Source: Kriegella aquimaris (GTDB taxonomy: Bacteria; Bacteroidota; Bacteroidia; Flavobacteriales; Flavobacteriaceae). From it: 64,000 nucleotides of DNA. The stretch is taken from positions 215,778 through 279,777 of the forward strand of contig NZ_FNGV01000007.1 in NCBI RefSeq assembly GCF_900103215.1. Reading direction: 5' to 3'. Numbering within the stretch: position 1 is the stretch's first letter; the number at the start of each line of letters is the position of its first letter. The notes below the pieces were generated by a model. It searched no databases. It was not told the DNA's origin and saw only the letters and a program-made list of their open reading frames with translations. Position numbers and translations under genes: made by a program. Below, one piece after another: positions 8,826-17,006 of this stretch.

Positions 8826-9340
8826 ACATACGCTACAAAAAACTTCTTTTTACTGTACTGGGAATGGTATTATGCTTTTTTCTGTTTTTACTTTGGTACC
8901 AATACAGGTACGCTATGCATGTTGCGCAGCACATTACTGTCAACACCATCAACCAAGAAACAAAGCTTTTAATCGCAACGCAAGGGAGTGAGTTTAAAAA
9001 TAAGGTTACCGAGGGAATCATACAGTATTTCAAAACCGACTCAATTTACATTGAAGTTATAGATATTACTTATCTTCAAGAAATAGATCCGAGAACTTTT
9101 GATGCTATAGTACTTATACATACTTGGGAGAACTGGAAACCTCCTGTTGAAATAAAATCATTTGTAGAACGAACAACAGCATATAAGCACAAGATTGTAG
9201 TAATGACTACTTCTGGGGAGGGAACCTATAAAATGAATGAGGTTGATGCCATAGTAGGGGAGTCCATCTTGGAAAACGTACCACTGGTTACTAACAAAAT
9301 CATTGCCAAAATAAAGTTAATTTTAGAATCAAAAGAGTAG
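8822..9340 (+). CDS. membrane-anchored flavodoxin-like protein
   Basis: 172 residues. One N-terminal transmembrane helix (about 8-26) is followed by a flavodoxin-like alpha/beta domain: strand KLLIATQGSEFKNKV, FDAIVLIHTWENWKPP, HKIVVMTTSGEGTYK, and a final helix. The first loop (ATQGSEFKNK) is a degenerate form of the flavodoxin phosphate-binding loop, so FMN binding is uncertain. The ATG overlaps the end of the broken upstream gene, and the next gene starts one base after the stop (9342), so it is tightly coupled to the CDP-alcohol phosphotransferase. Role unknown. Confidence 0.6.
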   Translation: MNIRYKKLLFTVLGMVLCFFLFLLWYQYRYAMHVAQHITVNTINQETKLLIATQGSEFKNKVTEGIIQYFKTDSIYIEVIDITYLQEIDPRTFDAIVLIHTWENWKPPVEIKSFVERTTAYKHKIVVMTTSGEGTYKMNEVDAIVGESILENVPLVTNKIIAKIKLILESKE

Positions 9341-9341
9341 T

Positions 9342-9950
9342 ATGTTCTCGTTCAGAAATTTCAATATTGCAGACTGGTTTTCCCTTTATCGTATAATGGC
9401 GGTACCGCTACTTGTGGCTTTCATATGGTTTGGGGAACGTCAATTATTCACTTGGTTCTTGCTAATAAGCTACAGTACCGATGCTATTGATGGTTATTTG
9501 GCTAGAAAACTGAAAATAACCAGTGCCAGGGGATCACAATTAGATTCTATCGGAGATCAAATTACATTGGTAATGGGACTTATTGGTCTTTGGTTCTTTG
9601 AAAACGAATTTGTTTTGGCAAATTATCAATTGATTTTACTTGCTTTTCTGCCCTACGTTCTGCAGATGATCATCGCTTTTAGAAAATATGGTAAAGCTAC
9701 GGCATTTCACACCTATTTGGCCAAATCTTCAGCGGTCTTACAAGGTGTTTTTATCTTGTGGCTGTTATTTTTCGGACCGGTTTACTGGTTGTTTTATTTT
9801 ATGGTAATTGTTGGGGTTTTAGAGACTATCGAAGAGATTACCCTAATATTTATGTATAAGGAATGGGTAGAAGATGTAAAGGGAATTTATTGGGCGTTAA
9901 AAGATAAAAGAAGACTTAAAAAAAAGAGTGTAAAAAATCCAACAAGTTAA
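9342..9950 (+). CDS. CDP-alcohol phosphatidyltransferase family protein
   Basis: 202 residues, about five or six membrane segments. The CDP-alcohol phosphotransferase signature is complete: D47-xx-D50-G51-xx-A54-R55-x8-G64-xxx-D68-xxx-D72. Family members transfer a phosphoalcohol from CDP-diacylglycerol or a CDP-alcohol to a hydroxyl acceptor in the inner membrane, for example in phosphatidylglycerophosphate synthesis. It could be a PgsA paralogue; the acceptor cannot be told from sequence. It starts one base after the membrane flavodoxin-like gene, implying a shared transcript. Confidence 0.85.
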   Translation: MFSFRNFNIADWFSLYRIMAVPLLVAFIWFGERQLFTWFLLISYSTDAIDGYLARKLKITSARGSQLDSIGDQITLVMGLIGLWFFENEFVLANYQLILLAFLPYVLQMIIAFRKYGKATAFHTYLAKSSAVLQGVFILWLLFFGPVYWLFYFMVIVGVLETIEEITLIFMYKEWVEDVKGIYWALKDKRRLKKKSVKNPTS

Positions 9951-10436
9951 TTATTAAATACCTACAAGAAAATGATGCATTAGCATGAAATCTTGAATTG
10001 GCTTTTGAAAAACGAGCCAGCTGTTCAGTTATAAGTTCATCTTGATTTGGTGCTATGGAACGTAAAGCGCTTCAAAATAAAATTGTTCCAAAAGGTAGGG
10101 GTGCGTAATTTATGAAGAAATCAAATCCTACCAGTTCTTGGGGCAACGCTTTTTATTAACCCAAACGAACTTCTTCCCCCTTTATACTATTTGACTGGTA
10201 CAAACTATGTATTGCCCTTAGTAATCCATTTAACAGAGAATCTATTGACCTAATTTTGAGAAATAGAAAGTTGGTGATGGAGGGCATTTGTCTATTAGTA
10301 AAACTCATTTGACAGCCTTAAGTATTTATGGAATGTTCTTAAACTATGATTCATACTTAAAACAAATGAAAACGACCTAGAATCTGTTATTGTCTAAAGG
10401 GAAGTTCCAAGAATCAAAAGCTATACAAATTTTATT
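9951..10436. other. intergenic stretch with decayed-looking reading frame
   Basis: About 490 bp without an intact gene. Reading from ATG 10111 gives a short peptide, a TAA, and then about 50 further codons in the same frame up to TGA near 10312 (including NPFNRESIDLILRNRKLVME). It resembles neither neighbour and may be a dead gene. No strong terminator was seen. Confidence 0.3.
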
Positions 10437-10592
10437 ATGTTTCAAGAAACAATTCTAATACCATGGCTTTCGGTTCAGTTGTTTTTTATACTGACTTTTA
10501 TGCCTATCAATTTGCATATTCCAGGTCATGTAAGCTATGCGTTATTAACTCTTTTAGGAGCTATGGCCAACTCAAAGCGTGAAAAAGCATAA
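10437..10592 (+). CDS. possible 51-aa membrane microprotein
   Basis: ATG at 10437, stop TAA at 10590. The peptide has two hydrophobic stretches (about 6-22 and 30-44) and a basic tail (NSKREKA), a form seen in small inner-membrane proteins. No homologue is recognised. A+T-rich sequence readily yields hydrophobic frames, so this may be chance or a remnant. It faces the mlaD-like gene end to end. Confidence 0.25.
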   Translation: MFQETILIPWLSVQLFFILTFMPINLHIPGHVSYALLTLLGAMANSKREKA

Positions 10593-10644
10593 GTTCTACA
10601 ATATTGTGCTCATGATTCTACTATTAGAAAGTGGTCAATAAAAA

Positions 10645-11634
10645 TTAATCAGGTAACTCTTTAGCTTCCTTTTTTTGTTTTTTTTCTTGTTTCTTAAAAT
10701 ATCCACGAGTTAAGAAATTGTGTTTTAAGGCTTCCATATTCATATTGAAGCTTTCTGTGCCTTGTTCAATATTCAGCATTGTTCTCTTTAAGTGGCCAAC
10801 CAAAGCTGTATCCTTGGAGAGATAGTTTATTGCTCCGTCCTCCTTTTTGATTCCTTCTATAATTATGTTTAGATTTTGAGTCATACTTTTTATTTCGCGG
10901 CTCGATGCATCTAGATTCGAAATAACGTCCCGCATTTTCACAGCGGAGGCGGTGTCACTTAGTAAAACGCCCGCCGTACTTTCCTCAAAATTTATGCTCC
11001 GAACCATTTTATTTAATTCGGCCATGGTACTATTTGCATGATTGCTCGTGTATTTCAGGTTTGTAATCGTTTGTTGTAAGTCGTTCGCCATGCTACTGTC
11101 ATGGAGTAATTTGCCCAGCGTGCCTTCACCTTGCGTTAGGGCATGTGATACTTTTAAAAGGTCAGCCGTCAGTAATGCGGCATTTTCATTGGTAGTATTC
11201 AAAGTATTCATCATGTCTTGAGTTGCTACCTTGCTAAAAGATTGTAGCTCATCACCAGGTTCAATCAATTTTGTATTACCAGCCCCCGGAACGATGTTAA
11301 TCAACATGCTACCCACCAATCCGTCGGAGCCGATTGTTGCAATGGCGTCTTTTTTAATATGCTTTTGCATTTTTTCTTCAATGATCATATACACGCTGAT
11401 TGTCGTATCATTGAGCATCTCGATTTTCTTGACCGTGCCAACATTGATACCGGAAAAGCGGACATTATTTCCATTTTGGAGTCCGCTTGCATCTTTGAAC
11501 GTAGCGGTTATTTCAAAAGTTGTTCCGAACATATTTTGCCTATTACCAATAAGGTAGGCAGCCAGAAGCAATAGTATAGTTCCTATAACTACAAAAATTC
11601 CCAATTTTAAATTTTCCAAAGTCGTCTTTCCCAT
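10645..11634 (-). CDS. MlaD-family (MCE domain) lipid transport protein
   Basis: 329 residues: one N-terminal membrane helix (about 9-26), then an MCE domain (FEITATFKDASGLQNGNNVRF, GINVGTVKKI, ATIGSDGLVGSMLINIVPG) at about 38-120, then a helical coiled-coil region rich in N and T, and a lysine-rich C-terminus. MCE proteins form the periplasmic ring of Mla-type phospholipid transporters between inner and outer membrane. It is the last of three genes mlaE-mlaF-mlaD (4-bp gap to mlaF). Flavobacterial forms carry this longer C-terminal part; no MlaB or MlaC gene is nearby. Confidence 0.9.
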   Translation of the reverse strand: MGKTTLENLKLGIFVVIGTILLLLAAYLIGNRQNMFGTTFEITATFKDASGLQNGNNVRFSGINVGTVKKIEMLNDTTISVYMIIEEKMQKHIKKDAIATIGSDGLVGSMLINIVPGAGNTKLIEPGDELQSFSKVATQDMMNTLNTTNENAALLTADLLKVSHALTQGEGTLGKLLHDSSMANDLQQTITNLKYTSNHANSTMAELNKMVRSINFEESTAGVLLSDTASAVKMRDVISNLDASSREIKSMTQNLNIIIEGIKKEDGAINYLSKDTALVGHLKRTMLNIEQGTESFNMNMEALKHNFLTRGYFKKQEKKQKKEAKELPD

Positions 11635-11638
11635 ACTT

Positions 11639-12439
11639 TTATTTTTTAAAAAATGCTTCTACTTTTGGATCCTTGGATGCTGATAATTCGGCGTACGAGC
11701 CTTCAGCATAATTGATACCATCTACCAAAAGAATCATGCGCTCTGAAATGACTCTTGCACAATCCACATCATGGGTAATAATCAAAGAAGATGTTCCGTA
11801 TTTTTTTTGAATGCTTCGCATCAATTCGATAATTTCTTTAGAGGTAATAGGGTCTAATCCACTTGTAGGTTCATCGTACAGAATAATTTTGGGTTTCAAT
11901 ATGAGCGTTCTTGCCAATGCAATCCGTCTTTTCATACCCCCTGAAAGTTCCGCAGGCATTAAATCCATTGTATGGGCGAGTCCTACATTTTCGAGAGCTT
12001 CCAACACAAGGGGAGTAGTATCTTGAACTACACCCAATTTCTCTTTGTGCCTTCGCATGGGAAATTCAAGGTTCTGGCGTACGGTCATGGAATCATACAA
12101 GGCACTACCCTGAAATAGGAAGCCGATATCGGAACGTAATTCATCTAAAGTTTGGCGGTCTAAATTTGCTATTTCCTTTCCCATGACTTCAATATATCCC
12201 CTATCGGGTGACATTAGGCCCACCAGGCATTTTATCATCACAGATTTACCAGAACCTGATTTACCCATGACCACAAGATTTTCCCCTTCATGTAACTTCA
12301 TATGAAATCCGTTCAACACATGGTTGTCGCCAAAACTTTTGTATACATCACGAATAAGGATAACCGTTTTCCTTTTATCCGTATCCTCAGATTGGTAGGG
12401 ATAATTTTCGTTTTTATATGTAATCTGTTCGTTTGTCAT
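11639..12439 (-). CDS. ABC transporter ATP-binding protein, MlaF type
   Basis: 266 residues. Walker A is GKSGSGKS near residue 60, the signature is LSGGMKRR, Walker B is IILYDEPTSGLD, and the switch histidine lies in ITHD. The strict match to MlaF-type ATPases (GLDPITSKEI, VVMGKSGSGKSVMIK) and its place between MlaE-like and MlaD-like genes make it the energy subunit of a phospholipid transporter. Its ATG overlaps the end of the mlaE-like gene by four bases (12436-12439). Confidence 0.92.
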   Translation of the reverse strand: MTNEQITYKNENYPYQSEDTDKRKTVILIRDVYKSFGDNHVLNGFHMKLHEGENLVVMGKSGSGKSVMIKCLVGLMSPDRGYIEVMGKEIANLDRQTLDELRSDIGFLFQGSALYDSMTVRQNLEFPMRRHKEKLGVVQDTTPLVLEALENVGLAHTMDLMPAELSGGMKRRIALARTLILKPKIILYDEPTSGLDPITSKEIIELMRSIQKKYGTSSLIITHDVDCARVISERMILLVDGINYAEGSYAELSASKDPKVEAFFKK

Positions 12440-13239
12440 AATTCGTAAAAAATATCGGAAACAAAAACAGCTATGAAATCTACAACGAAGACCAATAGCG
12501 ATGCCATTACTACAGCTGTATTTGCCGCTAACCCAACCCCAGCAGTCCCTTTTTTGCTGTAATAGCCCTTATAGCAGCCCACCAAACCGATTACAAATCC
12601 GAAAAAAAAAGATTTTATAGTGGCAGGTACCACATCCCCAAAACTCAAGGCATCAAAAACCGTGTTAAAATATAATTGAAATGACACATCCCCTTTTAAA
12701 TTCTCTACTAACGCAGAACCGTACAAGGCAATCAAATCGCCAAAAACGACCAATAACGGAAGCATCAATGTCGTCGCCAGAATACGGGTCACAACCAAAT
12801 ATTTAAAGGGATTGGTACCAGATACCTCCATGGCATCAATTTGTTCCGTCACACGCATAGAACCCAATTCGGCACCTATTCCCGAGGCAATTCGTCCCGC
12901 GCAAATAAGCGCTGTTATTACGGGGCCAATTTCCCTCACTATGGAAATACCCGTCATATTAGGCATCCAAGAAACCGCACCGAATTGAATTAGTGTGGGG
13001 CGTGATTGCAAGGTCATTACTAAACCAATGATAAACCCTGTAACACCAACCAAAACCAATGAACGGTTACCCATTTGATAACATTGTCGCAATAGTTCTT
13101 TAAACTCGAAAGGCGGAGTAAAAACCTCTTTAAAAAAGCGGCCTGCGAAAAAAGAGAGTTCCCCAATCTGCACAAAAAAATGTTTGATAGGCTCCACCAA
13201 TTTCGATTTTACAAATTTTGTAACAGACAAATCCAACAT
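12436..13239 (-). CDS. MlaE-family ABC transporter permease
   Basis: About 267 residues from ATG 13239; an upstream TTG at 13254 is in frame but falls inside the predicted -7 element, so I favour the ATG. The MlaE/YrbE signature is present: VGVTGFIIGLVMTLQSRPTLIQFGA, REIGPVITALICAGRIASGIGAELGSMRVTEQIDAMEVSG, and a conserved C-terminal GFVIGLVGCYKGYYSKKGTAGVG. It is the membrane subunit of the Mla-type transporter, first of three genes. Starting at 13239 would give an almost leaderless transcript from the promoter described at 13243-13285. Confidence 0.9.
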   Translation of the reverse strand: MLDLSVTKFVKSKLVEPIKHFFVQIGELSFFAGRFFKEVFTPPFEFKELLRQCYQMGNRSLVLVGVTGFIIGLVMTLQSRPTLIQFGAVSWMPNMTGISIVREIGPVITALICAGRIASGIGAELGSMRVTEQIDAMEVSGTNPFKYLVVTRILATTLMLPLLVVFGDLIALYGSALVENLKGDVSFQLYFNTVFDALSFGDVVPATIKSFFFGFVIGLVGCYKGYYSKKGTAGVGLAANTAVVMASLLVFVVDFIAVFVSDIFYEL

Positions 13240-13242
13240 ATT

Positions 13243-13285
13243 CAAATATAGCAAGCGAAAAAAGGTGTTGGAATGATAAATGTCA
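13243..13285 (-). promoter_or_regulatory. Crp/FNR-type box and -7 element, mlaE side
   Basis: TGATAAATGTCA at 13274-13285 fits TGA-N6-TCA. On the minus strand TATATTTG spans 13250-13243, a perfect TAnnTTTG. The box centre is 29.5 bp upstream of the first T. There is no TTTG at the -33 position, as expected for an activator-dependent promoter. Transcription would start close to the mlaE ATG at 13239. Confidence 0.55.
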
Positions 13286-13297
13286 TGAGAGTTTGAG

Positions 13298-13340
13298 TGA
13301 CATATATCATATGTTTGCTAGTAGTAATAAAATAGATTTG
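13298..13340 (+). promoter_or_regulatory. Crp/FNR-type box and -7 element, HMA side
   Basis: TGACATATATCA at 13298-13309 fits TGA-N6-TCA and is almost the inverted copy of the box at 13274. TAGATTTG at 13333-13340 matches TAnnTTTG. The centre-to-first-T distance is 29.5 bp, as at the other two sites. The predicted transcript starts about 12 bases before ATG 13356, which supports that start for the HMA gene. Confidence 0.55.
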
Positions 13341-13355
13341 AATCAAATTGAGATT

Positions 13356-13625
13356 ATGGAGCAGACTATTGAAATACAGAACTTAAAATGTGGTGGTTGC
13401 AAAAAAACCATAAAGAACAAGCTTAAATTGCTAGAGGGTGTGAGTAACGTTACGGTCAATATTGAAAACGGTACCGTGTCGTTCACTCAAGAATCAGACG
13501 AAGTTTTTTTAAATTTTAAGAAAACGCTTACCAAACTTGGCTATCCTTTGGTTGCGGATAAGAACAGCTTGGGCAAGATAGCGAAGTCATATATCAGCTG
13601 TGCTCAAGGACGAATGGAAAACTGA
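13356..13625 (+). CDS. heavy-metal-associated (HMA) domain protein, copper-chaperone-like
   Basis: 89 residues. Residues 1-65 form an HMA fold with the metal-binding pair C12-x-x-C15 (KCGGCKK) and the expected beta strand SNVTVNIENGTVSF. Such proteins bind Cu(I) or similar ions and pass them to P-type ATPases or cytochrome oxidase assembly factors. No P-type ATPase is in the window. An in-frame TTG at 13293 lies before the predicted promoter, so ATG 13356 is preferred. Its stop (TGA 13623-13625) is one base before the L,D-transpeptidase ATG (13627), so the two are probably expressed together. Confidence 0.85.
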   Translation: MEQTIEIQNLKCGGCKKTIKNKLKLLEGVSNVTVNIENGTVSFTQESDEVFLNFKKTLTKLGYPLVADKNSLGKIAKSYISCAQGRMEN

Positions 13626-13626
13626 T

Positions 13627-14577
13627 ATGAGACACTTCAACCTTCAAAGTCTTACTTTAATAAGCAGCTTTTTTTTGATTGTACTTCTTGGTTCTTGTAC
13701 TGGTAAAAATCGACAAATTTCAGAGAAAAAATCTGCTATAGTGCTACTTTCATCGGAGCAAGCAAGCAAATCGTTATTGCCACAGCCCATAAAGCTTAAT
13801 AGAAATGTTACTATCGGCGAATACTTTGGCTATATTGATTCATTAGTACAACACTATGATTCGTTAGTACCTTATCCCTTATCTGAGCATATCTTGGTCA
13901 AGCATAATTCTTGGATTATTGATACTTTGGCCAATACCGATTATTATAGAATGAAAGCCCGTGATTCTTTCATTTATGACCAAAAAAAGCAAATTGCACT
14001 TCCGAAAGGAAACCTATTGCAAATTCCTGATTCACTTAGAGCATGTCAACTGTATGAAGATTTTAGTAATACGGAAATTGACATCAATATTCCAGAATAC
14101 AAACTGCGAATATTTCAAGATTCCCTATTGCTTTATGAATTTTTGGTTAGGGTAGGGCAAAATCGAACGCGTTATTTGAAAATGGGCGATCGGGAAACCG
14201 ATTTGAGAACCAAGCAAGGAAAGGGGATTATCGTCAATCATGTAAAAGACCCCGACTTTTATAATCCTGTTGATGGGAAACAATTTTATCTGACCAAAAG
14301 GGATGATAATAGAACGACTCTGATGCCACAAATACCTTGGATAGAAACAGAGATAAATGGGGTAAGAAACGGTCAAATGATTCACCCTACTACCAATCCT
14401 AAGTCTTTAGGGAAGGCTTATTCCAATGGATGCATAGGCACTAGAGAAGCGGATGCTTGGGTTATTTATTACCATGCTCCCATAGGCACCAAGATAAAAA
14501 TTCGCTACGATTTAGAAACCTACGAAGAAGGTATGGTCATTTCCGTCTTTAAGGATATTTATGATTACCAAAATTAA
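13627..14577 (+). CDS. L,D-transpeptidase (YkuD) lipoprotein
   Basis: 316 residues from ATG 13627; an in-frame start at 13600 would place the signal peptide internally. The signal has a lipobox ending LLGSC at about residue 24. The YkuD catalytic motif is present with H253 (MIHPTTNP) and the nucleophile C269 in SNGCIGT, preceded by the IEIDIPEYKLRIF-like strand that opens the domain. The usual SHGC is SNGC here, a variant known in the family. The enzyme would form 3-3 cross-links or attach proteins to peptidoglycan in the periplasm. It follows the HMA gene by one base. Confidence 0.88.
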   Translation: MRHFNLQSLTLISSFFLIVLLGSCTGKNRQISEKKSAIVLLSSEQASKSLLPQPIKLNRNVTIGEYFGYIDSLVQHYDSLVPYPLSEHILVKHNSWIIDTLANTDYYRMKARDSFIYDQKKQIALPKGNLLQIPDSLRACQLYEDFSNTEIDINIPEYKLRIFQDSLLLYEFLVRVGQNRTRYLKMGDRETDLRTKQGKGIIVNHVKDPDFYNPVDGKQFYLTKRDDNRTTLMPQIPWIETEINGVRNGQMIHPTTNPKSLGKAYSNGCIGTREADAWVIYYHAPIGTKIKIRYDLETYEEGMVISVFKDIYDYQN

Positions 14578-14867
14578 GTTATTGACTATCGTTTCAACCT
14601 TCTTTATAGGATAGTGTGTTTTGCCCATTTAGAGTAATTCGAACGTATACCGTGGATGGATTATTTTTATCGACACCCTTTTTTGAATCCAAAAAAAAAA
14701 TTGATAATGTTGTAGAAGTACGGATACTTTTCTCTTAATTTTTAAACAATAATTTGAGACAAAAGTTAAATCAACTTCGCAAGGAATAGTCCATTCTAAG
14801 TCAAGTTATAATGAAGTAGATGGTTCGTAGGCGTATCAAATCAATTTTTATTACTTGCTAAAAAATA

Positions 14868-14903
14868 AAAAACCTTGCTAATCATAATCTTAGCAAGATT
14901 TTT
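14868..14903. terminator. bidirectional intrinsic terminator
   Basis: Perfect 8-bp stem CTTGCTAA (14874-14881) and TTAGCAAG (14890-14897) with an 8-nt loop, an A-run before and a T-run after. It would end transcripts of the L,D-transpeptidase gene from the left and of the tRNA remnant from the right. Confidence 0.65.
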
Positions 14904-14923
14904 ATCTTGAACGGTGTTCCGAT

Positions 14924-14957
14924 TGGTGCCTTGGCTGGGGCTCGAACAACCAGCAGT
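14924..14957 (-). pseudogene. tRNA 3'-end remnant
   Basis: On the minus strand the sequence reads as a T-arm (GCTGG, loop containing TTCGAGC, CCAGC) followed by an acceptor strand CCAAGGC, a discriminator A and an encoded CCA. Three extra bases (TTG) disrupt the T-loop, and no D-arm, anticodon arm or 5' acceptor strand lies upstream. Sixteen bases (14932-14947) are identical to the T-arm/acceptor part of tRNA-Lys at 37248-37263, in the same orientation. It may be a decayed tRNA or the remote half of an old integration site. Confidence 0.4.
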
Positions 14958-15320
14958 TGCTTCTAAACCCACTATTTGTCAAATCTGCAATTCAGAGGGT
15001 AATCGAAGTGTATGCCTATTGTTATTTTAAATAATGATTAGCTTTCTTTTTTAAGCTTACGAAGCCATCTAATAAAGTAAGGGTGGTCATTGTTGTTAGG
15101 CTGTTCGTACCATTCCGAGCATATTACGAGCATATTAAATATCATTCTCCCTTAATTAAGGTTTTTTCCAAATCTTTCAATCTTATCGGATTGGTGAAAT
15201 TCACCTTTTTTAAAAACGGAAACTGAATATCGACCGCGACTTTTAACTTACTTTATGTATGTAGCTCAGTTTAAGTAGTTCACTAACTTTCTGAATGTTT
15301 GTACCCTAATCCTTCCTTCT

Positions 15321-16163
15321 CTACCCATGCAGTGCCAAAACCGGCACATTTTCATGGTACCCCAATTTGCTTAAGACGGGTTTGCTAAATCCGAATTTCT
15401 CCCAAAAGGATGGTTTTTTTGCAATATAGCTGATCATATCACTATGCTCGATACCAGCGAAACTGCTTAATGAGTCTGCCGTCTTTAAATTAGGTCGTAC
15501 ACTGAAGCTATGATTAATATCTTTTAAGAATTTTTGCAGATAGACCTTGTTCTTTTTTTGTTGGGGTGTCAAGTAGTCATTTGCCAAGCTCAGAACTTGT
15601 ATTTTGGCATTGGTCATTTTTGCTATTTCGGCTAAATATTTTATTTCTGCGACCTTGAAATCGCTGCTAAAATTAGTTGCTAGAACAATTTCTTCCGGCT
15701 GGTTAAAGGTTACTTGCCTTGGAACTATCAGAACGGGGCATTTTCTGACGTTTTCGATAACGGCCAAAGTATTCTTACCATATTTGCCTTGTGGTTCATT
15801 TGCCATACCCTTGGCACCCATAACAATCATATCGATCTGCAAACTCTTGACAACCTCTTGAACTGCATCCAAAAACAAATTAGATCTCGACAGTGTATAA
15901 AATCGATGGTTCGGGTTATCATTCTCAAAAGTTAGCCTGACCATGATATCGCCCAAACCCTGCATTGATCGTTTCTCTGAAAGTTTGTTGAATCCTTCAT
16001 CGGGATCTAAAAGAGTGTATTTATTACGACCATGAGTATCTTTGGTAAAGGTATTCAGAATGTAAAAATCGCAATTTTGATTTTCATAGAGCTTTATCGC
16101 ATATTGAATAGCATTCCATGAATTTTTAGAAAAATCGGTAGTCAATAAAATCTTTTTTTTCAT
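15321..16163 (-). CDS. tandem universal stress protein (UspA family)
   Basis: 280 residues with two Usp domains. The first starts KKKILLTTDFSKNSWNAIQYAIKLY and ends with the nucleotide-binding-type segment DMIVMGAKGMANEPQGKYGKNTLAVIENVRKCPVLIVP (about 107-148). The second is more divergent (EEIVLATNFSSDFKVAEI ... MISYIAKKPSFWEKFGFSKPVLSKLGYHENVPVLAL). The G-2x-G-9x-G-S/T ATP-binding pattern is only partly kept. Such double-domain proteins in Bacteroidota are often part of low-oxygen or stress regulons. No FNR-type box was found in front of this gene. Confidence 0.88.
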   Translation of the reverse strand: MKKKILLTTDFSKNSWNAIQYAIKLYENQNCDFYILNTFTKDTHGRNKYTLLDPDEGFNKLSEKRSMQGLGDIMVRLTFENDNPNHRFYTLSRSNLFLDAVQEVVKSLQIDMIVMGAKGMANEPQGKYGKNTLAVIENVRKCPVLIVPRQVTFNQPEEIVLATNFSSDFKVAEIKYLAEIAKMTNAKIQVLSLANDYLTPQQKKNKVYLQKFLKDINHSFSVRPNLKTADSLSSFAGIEHSDMISYIAKKPSFWEKFGFSKPVLSKLGYHENVPVLALHG

Positions 16164-17006
16164 GATCGTTTGTTTTTAAGTACCCGCCCGATAGACAAAG
16201 AAAACAGGGATCTTAGATTTATTTTGGCTGTGCGTCTTATGTCATTGCGCGTTTGGCCTATCTAACTTCACTTTTAAGCTCGCACTACCTAAGGCAAATG
16301 GCGTGCCTATAAAGTGAATTAACCAGATGATTTTATATAACTAACTGATAATTAGTGGTTAATCATTTTTTGGTTTAAAAATGAAAGTGTTTAGAGTGGG
16401 GAGAAATTCCCCGGATGGGGAATTTTCGACCAGTAGGTTATTTTATCTTGCCCCGTTTTCGGGTCGATTCGAAGTATTTCAGTGACCTTTAGCTTTTTGC
16501 CCGCTTTATGGATGAATTCACCTTCTCTAGATGCCCTTAAATTGGAGCGTGGCGAGATTATGGGAAAATAAAAAAGTTGAGAAAGAAAATCAAGAAATTG
16601 TATGACGAGGATCCACACAAACAGAACGCTCAGCTCATAGTGGCCGGTATGCTAAAAGAAGGTTGCCAGACGGGGTTCAGCTACCTAATGTTCCAACAAA
16701 TCATCATCAAGTGGCAAAGAAGATTATCAAGGAGCTACAAAGGGGAATCGGGAAGGCTCTTAGGTCAGGGGAAATCGGTATTTGATTTTAATATTTTTTG
16801 AAAAGGCATTAATTTCTGACTATTGAAGAGAAAAAGTGTCCCGTAAATGGGCAATTAACTAAAACATTTAAAAAGACCATAGATGGTACCCTTAAGAAAG
16901 AGCTTTACTCGTGGTCAAAAATAGTCCTTTAAAATGGCCGTTTTTTGGAACCGTAAAAAACAGATTTTGAGGAAGGATGCATCATAATTACAAATGCAGA
17001 TTCTCT
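16164..17006. other. intergenic stretch with coding-like remnants
   Basis: About 840 bp with no intact gene. A perfect 9-bp inverted repeat AAATTCCCC/GGGGAATTT lies at 16404-16425. On the plus strand between 16577 and about 16795 two frames join into a protein-like string (LYDEDPHKQNAQLIVAGMLK in one, NVPTNHHQVAKKIIKELQRG in another), suggesting a frameshifted remnant. On the minus strand a 75-codon frame (16618-16391) overlaps it. None was recognised. Confidence 0.35.

Larger units (their letters stand above)
14578..15320. other. intergenic stretch with terminator and tRNA-like remnant
   Basis: About 740 bp without a protein gene. It contains a strong bidirectional terminator (14868-14903) and a piece that matches the 3' end of a tRNA on the minus strand (14924-14957). 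A short hairpin GGTGAAATTCACC lies near 15194. No reading frame of interest was found. Confidence 0.6.

Noticed and set aside
13293..13355. Longer start for the HMA protein (TTG 13293)
   Set aside because: It lies within the FNR-type box and before the -7 element, so it would not be transcribed; the HMA fold begins at ATG 13356.
13600..13626. Longer start for the L,D-transpeptidase (13600)
   Set aside because: It would put the lipoprotein signal after nine extra charged residues; ATG 13627 places the signal at the N-terminus.
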